From contig NC_057789.1 of NCBI RefSeq assembly GCF_014905175.1, positions 8,246,001 to 8,310,000 of the forward strand: a stretch of DNA of 64,000 bases, in the 5' to 3' direction. Origin of the DNA: Aphidius gifuensis. Lineage: Eukaryota; Arthropoda; Insecta; Hymenoptera; Braconidae. Below the pieces are notes generated by a model. It was not told the DNA's origin. It did not search any database and saw only the letters and a list, made by a program, of their open reading frames with translations. The position numbers were made by a program, and so were the translations under genes. Shown piece by piece: positions 33,802 to 46,300 of the stretch (position 1 is its first letter; each line of letters begins with the position of its first letter).

Positions 33802-34256
33802 ATGAAAACTACTATTATTTTTTCGTTTGGAACTCTGTTTCTTGCTCTTGTAGCAAGTGCTTTTTGTCAAGTGAGAATTTCTACATTTATTATCTAATTC
33901 ACAATATTCAAAAAAACATTTATTATCTTTTTTTTTTTTATCGTATAAATATAGGTAACATTTTCAAAAGGATGGGGTCCTGGTAAAAGAACTTCTGATG
34001 GATGTGATTATGGTCAAATGGCTACTAAAAATATAGCCATAGAATGTAGCCTACTGGTAAGTAAAATAAATAAACCAAATTCCTTGATAATTATTATTTT
34101 TCATCAAAAATATTTCAATAATACTTTTGTATTTTTTTTATTTATTTTTTCAAGAACAAATTACGACAACTTATTGTCCGTCAAAAGACAATAAATCAAT
34201 ATTATCAACCACTGGATCCAGGATACAGACAAGTTAATATTCCAGAAATATTTTAA
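33802..34256 (+). CDS. AKH/corazonin-related peptide (ACP-like) neuropeptide precursor
   Basis: Exons 33802-33870, 33955-34056 and 34155-34256 (273 nt, 90 aa). Residues 1-22 form a signal peptide ending SAFC. The active peptide follows immediately at residues 23-35, QVTFSKGWGPGKR. Removal of KR and amidation at Gly should give a pyroGlu decapeptide amide, pQVTFSKGWGP-NH2. The QVTFS start, Trp at position 8 and ten-residue length fit AKH/corazonin-related peptide better than classic hymenopteran AKH (QLTF, shorter). The two families are close and I cannot exclude AKH. The remaining propeptide has two cysteines (40 and 54), as in AKH/ACP precursors. Intron 1 falls exactly between Gln1 and Val2 of the peptide. 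Confidence 0.85.
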
Positions 34257-34468
34257 CATGTGAATTCAATAAAATCATATCGCTTAACATATAATAATTG
34301 ATAAAACAATGTATCAAATTAGAAAAATATAGTTTAAGTAGAAACAAAAAAAAAAAAGAAAATGTATACTTGTATCAAATTATAAACGAAAAATAGAAAA
34401 ACATTAGAAAAAAATATTTTAAAAAAACATTAAATCAGTCAATAATAGAAAAATGTTTGTCGAAAATT

Positions 34469-37273
34469 TTAATCATCATCTGAACTATCAACATAAGTAA
34501 TATTTCGATTTTTTGCTTGACTTGCAGTTTTAAACAAACTTTGACTTTGAGAAGTGGTGGTATTGCCAAACAGACTTACTTTTGTTGCTGGCTGTAAATA
34601 AAAAATAATAATTAATAATTAACAAACAAAAAAAAGGTAAAATAAATACAACCTTGGCTCGAGTAGTAGATGGTGGTGGTGATTTTGATGGTGTTGATGC
34701 AGTTGTTGTTATATTAAGAGCATTTTTAGCAGCAGAAGCTCTTCCTCTACCTCGACTTGTTCCTCGTGGTTTACTAGTACCACGTGCACCACGTCCACGT
34801 CCACGTGTCTTTGTTGTTACAATCATTTCTACGTCATCATCATCATCATCATCTTGATTAACAGGTGCTTCAACTACTATTTTACGTAAAATTTCTCTTT
34901 GATCCTTATTGTTTAAATAATTATTAGCCTGTTGAAATTATTTATTAGTATTATTAAATTATTCAAAATATATAATCTTTTTTTAACACCCAAGATTAAA
35001 TTATTGTTAAATATTTATTTTTCTTACTTCACGTAATTCTTCTTCTTCATTATTTTCAGTCTTTTGTCGTTGATGTTTTAATACAACTTTTTTTGTATCA
35101 TCATTTGTAAATACATCATCAATTGTCATTAAATGCTCGACTTGCTTTGAAACTTGATGCCTGTAAATAAAATTATTAAATGAAAATAAAATTAAAATAT
35201 TATTTAAATAAAATTAATAATAATTACTGGACAATATCATTAAAAGCATTATCATCATTTGTATCAACACATCTTCCTAATGCTTCATTTAAACCAGCAA
35301 GTGATAATATATTCATGGCATATTTTTGTGCTCCAAATAATCTTTTAATTGTTCCTTGAACATTCATTCTATGGTCTTGATCATCCTGTAATAATTTATT
35401 TAATATTTATAATAAAATCAACTAAAAAAACAATGAAAATATTTTTTTTTTAATTAATTAATAAACTTACTCCTTCATCATCTAATAAATCACCCAAATC
35501 ATTTTGACGTTCAGATTCATTCTTAACACTTGTATACTTTTTTTCTTTACGAAATAATATTATGTCATTTGGATTTGCTACTCTTTCTCGGTACTTGTTA
35601 GTAATCCTACGTTAAAAAAACAATTGTGTCATCATAAAATGCAGATAATATTTAGATAAATAAGTAACAAAAACTCACATCATAGTATCAAATGTATGCC
35701 AAGTCTCACTGGTATTAATTTTCAAACGAATAAGAGGCAAAGTTGGTTGTTGTGGATGACCTATCAAATAATAAATTAACAAAAATATTTCATATAAAAA
35801 AAAAAAGACATTCAAGTTAATTAAAATAACCTGTTAATTGTTTTTCAGCTTCTGGAATTGCTGTATTTTCAATGTAGTCATCAACATATTTCAAAACAGC
35901 TTCTTCAGTAACTCCTTCACAATATCCTTTTTGTATCAATTCAGAAACTGTTAATGTAGCCATATAAAATGGTCTTACTGTTTTTAATCTAAGTTTTTTT
36001 AAACTAAATTGTTGCTCGGAATTTATTTTTAATAATCCAACATGTTTTTGTACAGCTTCACCTTCACAAAGTGATGTTGCAACTGAACTACCTGTTAAAC
36101 AACAAATTTATATTTAATTGCATTACTAGTTTCGAGCAATTTTATCAATTAAATACCTGGTTGACAAATATAATAAGATTCATCATCAGGAAGAGTAATT
36201 TTTTCTGGTTGAATTAAACATTGATGTTCATGACCCCAAAGAATAAAATGAAACCATGATGGAAATGAATCATCACAAACATAATTATTCTCAGAATGTC
36301 GTGCACGATTTTGATGAATTACCAAAATATTAAAATAACTCTGTCCATTTTGAGGTCTTTGAAAATTAACCTACATAATAAACAGATGATTATTAATATT
36401 TTCAATATTAAAATTAATAGTTATTCAATATTTTTTACCTGTCCAGCTTTAATTAATCTTGTGAGTCTTTGTTCACCAAGATAACCCAAACCATAAATTG
36501 CAATATTAACACCATCTTTTTCAAATAACAATGGTGTAATATTTATTTGCTTGAGATTATTCCATTTACCAAAATAATTAATTAAACCTGATGCTTGTAG
36601 TATATCAAGTGTACCAGTTGATTCAAAGCCTAAACAATTGATTCATTTATTTATTCATGTTAAATATATTATTTGAAAATAGAAAAAAATTAATATTTAC
36701 TTGGATTATCATGATTTCCATGAATTGTCATGACTGGCATACTTATATTCATATCATGATCTTCATAATTAATCATTTTCTTTTCACAATGAGCAAACAC
36801 AAGCTCTGGATCTGTTCCAAAGTTAAGTCGAACTTCCCTTTATTTTTCATTGTTGATAAAATTACAGAAAGAAATTAAATTCATTAACAATTTCGAAATA
36901 TATAATTGAGATAATTTTTGTTAAATTAATTACCTATTTCCTAGACAGTATTTTTTTAATAATCTTACACATTCCAGGATGACTTTTTGTGAAGGTTTAG
37001 CATCATGGAATAAATCACCACCAAGTAAAACAAAATCAACATCATGCTTAACAGCAAGTTCAAGTATTTCTTCAAATGTAATAAAGCTGTCATTGTCTTG
37101 TGCTAATAATAATAATTAAAAAATAATTAAATAATAATAATTATTGTTTTTATTTACAATGTAATTTATTTACCTCGTTTTGTTTTTATTTCATAACCTA
37201 AATGGCAATCAGTTGCTATTAAAATTTTCATACAAATTTTAGGTCTTGTTGATGTCTCTCCTTCGTCACCCAT
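34469..37273 (-). CDS. mre11: double-strand break repair nuclease MRE11
   Basis: Nuclear Mn-dependent exo/endonuclease of the MRE11-RAD50-NBS1 complex. Twelve exons on the minus strand: 37174-37273, 36934-37102, 36701-36837, 36439-36629, 36157-36370, 35831-36091, 35679-35760, 35471-35606, 35228-35385, 35028-35160, 34653-34928 and 34469-34591 (1980 nt, 659 aa). Phosphoesterase motifs appear in order: ATDCHLG, LLGGDLFHD, IHGNHDNP and LWGHEHQC. The DNA-binding/capping domain follows. Near the C-terminus is a Gly-Arg-rich stretch (TRGRGRGARG and SRGRGRA), the site of arginine methylation in other animals. The protein ends in an acidic SSDDD tail. The donor after the RG exon is the weak GTTGTA. 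An E2F-type site lies about 190 bp upstream of the start. Confidence 0.95.
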
Positions 37274-37462
37274 TTTTTTAAAATTATTTATAAATTTACT
37301 GGTAGATTTTATAATAATATTAAACAATAAACTATTGAAAGATTGGGATTGATATTATTTGCAACAAGTGTGTGTTTAAAACTGAGATTTTCGTGGAAGA
37401 AAAGTAAAAAAAAAAAATCATGTGTCATGGTGGTGTTTGAAGCATGCGCATTGGAATTTCAA

Positions 37463-37470
37463 TTTGGCGC
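37463..37470. promoter_or_regulatory. E2F-type site upstream of MRE11
   Basis: TTTGGCGC matches the E2F/DP consensus TTTSSCGC exactly. It lies about 190 bp upstream of the MRE11 start codon (37273, minus strand), a usual promoter distance. Only sequence match and position support it. Confidence 0.45.
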
Positions 37471-37603
37471 TTAAATTTTAAATATAATCTTCATAAAGTT
37501 GGTCTTTCTCATCTTCTTGGTACTCTTATTATTTATTATAAAAAAAAGATAATTGTTATTGGTCTTTCAGGCATTTAATTAGTCATCTTTTCCAGTTGCT
37601 CCA

Positions 37604-38078
37604 TATTGTTTAAATAATTATTAGCATGTTGAAATTATTTATTAATATTATTAAATTATTCAAAATATAAAATCTTTTTTAACACCCAAGCTTAAATTAT
37701 TGTGAAATATTTATTTTTATTACTTCACGTAATTCTTCTTCTTCATTATTTTCAGTCTTTTGTCGTTGATGTTTTATTACAACTCTTTTTGTATCATCAT
37801 TTGTAAATACATCATCAATTGTCATTAAATGCTCGACTTGCTTTGAAACTTGATGCCTGTAAATAAAATTATTAAATGAAAATAAAATTGAAATATTATT
37901 TAAATAAAATTAATAATAATTACTGGACAATATCATTAAAAGCATTATCATCATTTGTATCAACACATCTTCCTAATGCTTCATTTAAACCAGCAAGTGT
38001 AATAATTTGTTCAAAATTTATAATAAAATCAACTAAAAAAACAATGAAAATATTTTTTTTAATTAATTAATAAACTTA
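37604..38078 (-). pseudogene. partial broken duplicate of MRE11 exons 9-11
   Basis: A same-orientation copy of 34907-35469. It includes the first 22 nt of exon 11, the intron, all of exon 10, the next intron and part of exon 9. It then jumps over about 85 bp (35304-35388 in the source) into the following intron. Introns are kept, so it arose by DNA duplication and not retroposition. Identity is very high by eye, with only scattered substitutions. One changes the exon 11 acceptor from AG to AT (CAACAGGCT to CAACATGCT). Two change codons in exon 10 (Lys to Arg, Leu to Ile). It has no start, no phosphoesterase motifs and no flanking exons, so it cannot make MRE11. It sits upstream of the intact gene. 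Confidence 0.9.
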
Positions 38079-40899
38079 AATTTTTTTTTTGTTTCAAGTT
38101 GCTCTCATTTGTCGTTGTCTCTTCTTTGTCATCAATGAACGAAAAATGAATTCAGTTTTTCGATAGAGAAATATTTCTCTTAAAAATTTGGTGAATAAAA
38201 ATTTGAATAAATGTATAAGGAAATAAAAATTATAATCAATTAAAAACACATTAATTTAGTAAACATTTTTTGTTTTTTTTTTTTTTTTCTTATTTTACTT
38301 AATTTTAATTTCATACAAATTTTTATAAATAAGACTTGGCAGAGCCTAGATACATGCGGCAATCCATAACTTGTGTTATTTAATATATCATATAAAAAAA
38401 TGAATCGAACAGTTTTATTTTTTTTTAATTACTATTTGATGATTTATTAATGTACTTGACGATAGTTTATTACAAAAGCAGTCTTATAGTTGTTTGTGTA
38501 ATTATTTTTTTTTTTACAACTACTATAAATATTGTTTCGGCTGGATAAGATTTATTTAATTTCGATTAATATTAACTATCAATTGGCAGTTAATAATTTA
38601 CCTTTTTATTTTTTTTATAAATTTTTACCTTCAATTATTTTTAAATAATAACGAAGTACATGAAAAAAAAATAATAAACGAGGTATTTACATGAATACAG
38701 AACATTTTTTAAATTTTTATATCATTTTTTCATTAAAACACTTGTAATTTCTTTTTTTTTTTTTTTTTTTTTCATATGAAATTATATATATATATACGTT
38801 TTAAATCATTGAAATAATTAATGAAAAAAAATTTTCATTTACAAAGAAAATATAAAAAAAAAAAAAAACTAAAAAAAACAATCAATTTTTGGGTTATTTC
38901 GATTGACGAATTTTGATGTTGGTCCCTTTTTTTATTAATTATTTAAACGCAATGATTTTTTTTTTTTTTTAATTTATAAAATGTACTATCAATTATTACA
39001 AATTAATAAAAAAAAAAATAATTATTTTCATTGAAATATATTTATTAAAAATCCATTTGTCTCGTATAAAAAAAATTAGTGAGAAATCAATAATGGAATT
39101 AATAACTAATAAATGCATCATTTCCGGTTGAGTTGTTGTTTTTTTTTTTTTCTTGTATTATTATAAATATTAATCGAGAATTTGCAAGTTATTTCTGATA
39201 CACTTGTACATTCTAATTGTGATCAAGTATTCAGTATTAACTGTTTTTCTTTTTTTTTTTTCTTTTTAGTTTTATTGGGTATATACATTGAATGTACAGT
39301 CTTATTAATAATAATACGTTGCGGTGGTATTTTTAGTCCCAATCAACGAGATCTGTGAATACTGAGTCTAACAAAAAAAAAAAATTAAAAAAAAGCTATG
39401 ACAATGATAGACATTCCTAATGACAACACAGTAGTATTCAAAAATTATTATATAAATTGTAAATATAATTTTACAAAATTAAAAATTTATTAAGTTAATT
39501 CTGATCCAAAAAAAAAAATGAAAAAAATAATGGTACAGAATTATTAATTGCTACAAAAATATATTCAATGATTTACACGATAAGTAAAAAAAAAAAAAAC
39601 TATAATTATTTTTTTTAAAAAAAGTACTATGTTCTATTTTTCTCACTGGCCTGAATTTTTTAATTTTACTGGTTCACATTGAACTCAAATCACTGGTTTT
39701 TTTTTATTTTTAATTATTCTTATTCTATCAACGTTTAACAATTTTTTTAAAAAAAAAAAATCTTTTTTCCTTTATAATGTAGTCAAGATTTTGGTACCAA
39801 AAAGATATTGTTTTTTTTTTGTTTCTATACAATTGTTAACTTAATATTTTACATATTTTTGTACTCAATATGTACTTGCAAAAACTTAGTACTATTATGA
39901 ATTTATTACAATCAGGTATGCAATTGTCACAATCTGATTTATACCTTTCGAAATTCTTTTTTTTTTTTTAATGTCTCATAACTATTTAAAATAATCTAAC
40001 CATTATTTTTCAGTTAGATTAATTAATTGTATTTCATTTGAAATTAATCTATTCGTTACATTAATCTATAGTTTAGTTTTTTTTTTATTTTTTTTTATTT
40101 ATTTTTTTTTCTTTTTTTAATATTTTTCGTTTTTTTTGTATTTTTCGTTTTTCGTTATATTTTTTTTTATAGTATAAACACGATTGTAATTGAAAAAAAA
40201 AAAAAAGGAAAAATTATTATGATAATTTACATGAATTTTGCAAAAATTACTCATGATAATTACGAAAAATTTATTTGTACAATTTGGAGCTATTTTGACA
40301 GATAAAATAAATCATGTACAATATTATTATCTAATTTAAAATAGCTCAATATACATAAGGTAATATGAATACGAATTCACCAATCGGAAGAACTTTTTAT
40401 ATATATATTTTTTTTTTTTCGCTGATTATAATTATATCAGCTCTTTTAATTTTTCAAAATCTACAATTCTTATATATTTATTTATATAAAAAAAAAGGAC
40501 GAAATTAGAAATATTAAAATAGAAAAATTATAATAATTTTTTTATGAAACGGTATAAAAATCGGATGTATACTCATTGGCACTTGATTAACTCACGCCTA
40601 AACAATGCTTTTTTTTTTTTTTTTTTTAGTTTTTTAATTTAATTTTATTTATATTTTATATTTTTTTCCCTGCACAGCCCGGGTATGTGTATAAAAATAA
40701 TTCAACGATTCAAAATTTTGTTTATTTTAAATACCTGTTTGTTTTTTTTTTTTTTTTTGTTTCAACTACACTATTTTTTTTTGTTTTTTGTATTTTTCAT
40801 TGTAAGCGAAATATCTGTACAACATAAAAAAATGATTAATTATTATGAAAAAATAAAAAATAAAAAATAAAAAATAGTAACTAGATTTTAAATGTATAT
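38079..40899. other. 3' flank / possible long 3' UTR of jumeau, no other gene
   Basis: Extremely A/T-rich with many T-runs of 10-20 (plus strand). No coding frame with plausible composition and no conserved motif recognised. Part of it is likely the 3' untranslated region of the minus-strand FoxN gene that ends at 40900. Confidence 0.5.
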
Positions 40900-43341
40900 T
40901 TATTCAATTTTAATAAATGGGCCATTATTTGATGTTGTTCTTACAAGAAGTGGTGCTTTTCTACGCGACGTTGGAACTGATTGATAAACATAATTTGATG
41001 TAATACCATCAAGTGTTTTTTGTCTTTTATTATTTGTATTTAATTCATATTCAAATGAATCTTGTTTTGTAATATTTAATTTCATATGTAATTCTTCTTT
41101 ATCATCAAGTTCATCATATAGATGTTCAGTAATATCAATATCTTGACTACTTTCATCATAACTATCTGTTACTGAATTTGCAGCAACATGATTTATTATT
41201 GATGGTTCATCATATGTTACATTATCTTCAATATTTTCATCACTAGAACTTTCTGTTTCTTCACTAAGATCACCAACACTACATGCATATTTCATTTCAC
41301 CACGTTCAAGAAGTTCAAGATTATCTGGATAAACCATAGCTTTTTTAATTGCTAATGGATCTTTTCTTGACCATTTTTGTACTTCTTCATCCATTTTTGT
41401 TATTTTTGCTGGATTTATTGCCCATAAACATCCTTTTCTTTGATTACCATTACCAGCTGGTTTATCAATTTTTTCAAAACATTTATTTAATGACAAATTA
41501 TGTCTTACTGAATTTTTCCAACCATTTGGTGCTGTTTTAAAGTATGGAAAATGCTCACTAAAACAATAGAAAAAAAATTTTTTCTTGTTAATAATAATAA
41601 TCAAATAATACACAACGATAATTTATTAATAATTTTATTATTTTAATTTTTTTTTCTTTTATATTTTTTCATACAATTGTATATAATCCAAGGTTAAAAA
41701 ATTTTCACACCTGGTGTTTATTTTTATTTCTACCTTTTGATCCCCTTGCCCTTTAGTTAACTCAAAAAATAAATAATAATAAAAACTCGTTGTCCAGCAA
41801 CAAGCCCAGTGTGTGTAACAAAAAAATATTTATGAAAAAAAAAAAATAACCGATTAAAATTTGTAGTCGTAGAATTTATATTTAAATAAAATTTAAAATA
41901 CTTTTTAATAATTAAAAAAAAACCCATAATTTAAATAATTATTATTTTAAAATAAACTTACCACATAAAATTATAAATTTCAGATACTGGAAGTGATCCA
42001 GTTTGGCTATTTTTTAGTGCCATTGCGATTAAACAAGAATACGAGTAAGCAGGTTTTGGATAAGGTTTTGTTTCAAAATCTCCTGTATCAACAAATTCTT
42101 TGTCTCTTTTAATTGACATTGGAGATGTTGTAGTTGTATTGACATGATGAACATTGTTATTATAAATTTGTTTACGAATATGATGATGATTTTGACTGTC
42201 AAGTCGATTAACAATTTTAAAATTACCAACTCTCATATTTGGTATAGGACTTGCTTTATTTTGTGTTGAAGGTGATTTTGTTGTTCCATGAGGTAATAAT
42301 GTTTTCAATGTACCAGCATTGACAACATTAAGTTGCTGTTGTAGAGGTTGTATCTGTTGTTGTTGTTGTTGTTGTTGTTGTAATGATTGCAATTGTTGGT
42401 GCTGTTGATGTTGTTGTTGTAAAGATTGTAAAGTTTGTAAATGCTGTTGTTGCTGCTGTTGTTGTTGTTGTTGTTGATGCTGTTGTTGTTGAAGTTGTTG
42501 TTGCTGTTGTTTAAGTTGTTGTTGTAAAGGCGATTGTTTATATTTTATTTGCATATTTTCAACTTTATTTTGAGCTTGTCGTTCTTCTTCTGAATAATCT
42601 TCTTCATCATCATCCTCATCATCTTCTTCTTCAATTTCTTGTTCGATTTCATCTTCATCATCTTCTTCTTCTTCTTCTTCCTCTTCTTCCTCCTCTTCTT
42701 CTTCTTCCGCTTCTTCTTCATCATCATCTTCCTCATCTTCAGTCTCAGTTATGTCATTTTCATATCTATCATCAATTTTTGATAATGCCGATGTTCCATT
42801 AACAAAATTATTATTTTTTTCATCTTTATTATTGTGATTTGTTGTTTTTGATGAAAATGAAAAATGCCTTCTTCCTGTTACTGATGATGTATCATTTGTT
42901 GATGAATTATTTCTTGTTGGATGTGGCATCACTGAATTTGGATTAACCATTATTGAGGCAGCATCTCCTCCACTAAAATTAACATTAAAAAATTACAATA
43001 AATATAAACTAAAATTAGGTAAATAAAATTTTAAAAAAATATATTTACCCGTGTGAACTGTTGCTATTATTATTTAATAAACTTGCTGAATTAAGCCAAT
43101 TCATATCACTACGTGAACCAACTGGATCATCATCAAGTTCAAGTGGTGATAAATCTTTAAAATTAAAACCAAGTTCAGGATGTCCACCAATGATATTTTC
43201 AATTTCACATTTAATATCAACATCAAGCATTTCATGCAGTGAATGACTGTCAGTTCCAAGATAGTAATCCATTGATAGCCAAGGATCCCGTGTTGGTGGC
43301 TGATCAAGTCCTGCACCGTGTCTACTCTCTGTATCCAACAT
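40900..43341 (-). CDS. jumu: forkhead transcription factor jumeau (FoxN1/4 type)
   Basis: Exons on the minus strand: 43049-43341, 41962-42972 and 40900-41557 (1962 nt, 653 aa). Nuclear winged-helix regulator. The forkhead domain (about residues 405-500) reads AYSYSCLIAMALKNSQTGSL, then VSEIYNFMCEHFPYFKTAPN, then GWKNSVRHNLSLNKCFEKI and RKGCLWAINPAKI. An intron splits the Cys codon of IYNFMC. The GSLPVSEIYNFM and WAINPAKI wording fits FoxN1/4 (Drosophila jumeau), not the FoxN2/3 (CHES-1) branch. A very acidic tract (about residues 168-235) and a glutamine-rich tract (about 245-311) precede the domain. The acceptor just upstream of the ATG (about 43350) shows a 5' untranslated exon further away. 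Confidence 0.93.
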
Positions 43342-46300
43342 TCAAACCAACTGTAAAATATATATTAAAAAATAAAAAAAAATACATTAAAATATTGATA
43401 ATACTAATAGACATGTTTATTTTAAAATTACAAATATGTAATTTTCATATATAATAAATATATATTTAGAAGTTCATGTTTATATTGGAGTAGTTGGAGG
43501 GATGTATACATGTACAAGTGACCTCGAGTTTTCATATACACATTGTACATGTCCTCTGGGAGTATAAGTAAAGGGTCTTGAACTCGTTGTTTGCTTGTGT
43601 ATTGCTGAATACAAACACCCCCCCACACATATATACTTTTTTTTTTTTTTACAATTGTATGAACTTTAAAACAACTCATAGAGTCTCGTGGGTGTGACTG
43701 ACTCATAGTACTATAAATGATTTACTATAGCATGTGTGTGATTGTAAAATTTATAGCTGTTATAGTAGTAGTAACAACTTCAGTAAGAAATTTAGTAATC
43801 ATTTTTTTTTTCTTTTTTTAATTTTACACATCACAGTGACAACATGTATATTTAACTAACCAACTCTTGTTAAAATTATTATATTCTTTTTTAAAAATAA
43901 AATATATACATGTGGATGAGAAATTTTACATTCAGCTTGTTATTTTTATTTTTATATAACGCTAATCAAGCTGAATCTTTCGAGGACTTTTCTGCGAAGA
44001 TAAATAATATCATTGAAGTAGATGATGCTTTAATTTTAAATTTTTTTTTTTTATTTCTTTTTAACAGACGTTAGCTAGCAACTCAAATTTATATTCATCA
44101 GACAAAAATAAAATATTTTTTATCTCTCTTTAAACAGTGCGATGTACGAGCCAAGGTTGATGTTAACTTCTTTGTTCCAATCTAGGATCGTTTGTGGACA
44201 CATGGCCTGCACAACTTTTACTTGATACATTTTTTTTAATTTACCCAAAAATATTTATCATTCATTAATTCGACTATTTTTATTCACAACTTTATTATTA
44301 TCATCAAGTTTTACTGGGCAAAAAAATAAAAAGAAAAAATAGTAAAAAAATGTGAATTAATACATCTTAAGTTCTTCTTATTTATTCTTTCTTTGTATGT
44401 TTTTTAAAAAGATTTAGGATCCTTCCGGGAAGGACTAAAAATTAGTAGGTCTTTTTTTTTCCTGACAAGACCTCCAAACACGAAAAATTTAATATCCTGT
44501 TGAGTATTTGTTAGATAAAAAAAAAAAGATTTATTATTTTGTTTTTCTACCATACTAATTTCTTCAATAGAAAAAAACGTATAAATTAATTTCGATAATA
44601 ATTCTTGATATTATTAAAAATAATTATAATAATAAATTTTTGACTACAGTATTTAATAATTGTCAGCAATTATATATTTTAAGAAATAAAAATAAATAAT
44701 TTCTTGAAAGGAAGAGCGTGTCGAAAAGAGAAAAACTTGTAGCACAAAAAAAAAAAAAAAAGAAATATCAAGCACTTAAATACAATGAACATGAATCGTG
44801 TAAGGTTGTAAGGTTTTCTTTGTGCTCCAAGAAGAAGAAGACGAAGAATAATAAAAGTAGTATAAGGCTAAGGTAAGTTTGTGAATTTTACAAAAGTATG
44901 TATCATACAAAACCAAGCAAACCGGTTTTCATTTTGATTCGTTCAGTACATACAGGGTTTATGAAAGATAATTCGTATTGTAAAAAAAAAGCATGGCCAC
45001 AACTTTTTCATATAAATATTAAAGATCATTAATCATTAATTATAAATTCATACGTATTTTTACAATTAATATTAGTTAATCTATAATTAATAAAAAAAAT
45101 TATTTCGAATAAATATATTTATTTCATGTTTTGACGGTTAATTTTTATGTTGAATATAAAAAAAAGGGGGTAAACGATAAAAAAGAAAAATAACACCGCT
45201 CTTTTTTGTCCTTCATTTGGACAACGACAGGTGCGCGAATATGAATAACCAAAAATTTAAAAAGAAAGAAAAATTTTCCACTCGAATAAACGAAGAGTAT
45301 CGGCTTCCTTGTAGGCGCACATACATAAATATTGGACGGTTGGGTGTGGATTTATCAGGTAGGCCAGCTTTTGCCGAAGGTTTCACCTTTATAGAATTAA
45401 AAAAAAAAAATAAATACAATAATAATAATAATAAATAAATAAAAAACTGCCGATTCATGGAATGGAAAAAAATAAAAAAAAGGGAAAAAAAAAATGTTTT
45501 AAGGGAGTTTTGGGACTGTAACAAAAATAAGGGCCTTATTGCAATATGATATTTTTTTAAGGTAATTTATTTGATAGTTAAAAATTGGCCACATGATGTA
45601 TTATTGATCCAATTAAATAATATCAATTGATTAGTAGTGAAATAAAGAAATTAGTAAAAATAAAAATTTCGATTTTGGAGTAGTTTTATTTACGTACGGC
45701 CCTGAATTGTTATTTTATATTAAAAATAATAAATTATTGTAAAAAAATAGAGGTTGTTTAAACTAGACTTGGTGAAAAAAAAAAAAAAGTATAAGTTTTT
45801 TTTTTTTTTGTATTTTAATTACTAATAAATCTTGGGCAAATTTATTTTGTAGAAAAAAAAATTTAAACAAGTTTGTTTTACTTGGAGAAATTATAGAAAA
45901 AAAATCCGGAAATTTATCCGGAGATTATTTTGAAATTATCAACAAAAGTCTAGAGATAAATTATGCAAATTGAATTTGACTTCAAACTACCCCTTGTAAT
46001 AAAAAAAAAAAGCAAAAAAAAAAAAATCCCAATTATTTCTCTGATAGTAACGAAAAAATTTATTTAAAAAAAAAAAAAAATCTCAAGACTGAATTCGTAC
46101 ATCTTTTGTATATAAAATAAAATAAAAAAACGTGAATTGAAATAATTCAAATAAAAATTCATGAGACAAGACAAAAATCCGCGTGCCATTATTATCATAT
46201 TAAAAATTTTTAAACATCCCAGCTTTCTAATAATACCTAACGCTCGTGTTAAAAATTACAAACTTAAATATTAATTATCTGCTAAACTACGTGGTAAATA

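Noticed and set aside
37604..38078. Retrotransposed (processed) MRE11 copy
   Set aside because: The copy retains introns and intron flanks, so it is a DNA-level duplication.
42545..42736. Met/Lys-rich frame opposite the jumeau acidic tract
   Set aside because: Frame shadow of the GAA/GAT repeat in the real jumeau exon.
40900..43341. FoxN2/3 (CHES-1-like) identity for the forkhead gene
   Set aside because: The forkhead wording GSLPVSEIYNFM, KTAPNGWKNS and WAINPAKI matches FoxN1/4 (jumeau), not the CHES-1 branch.
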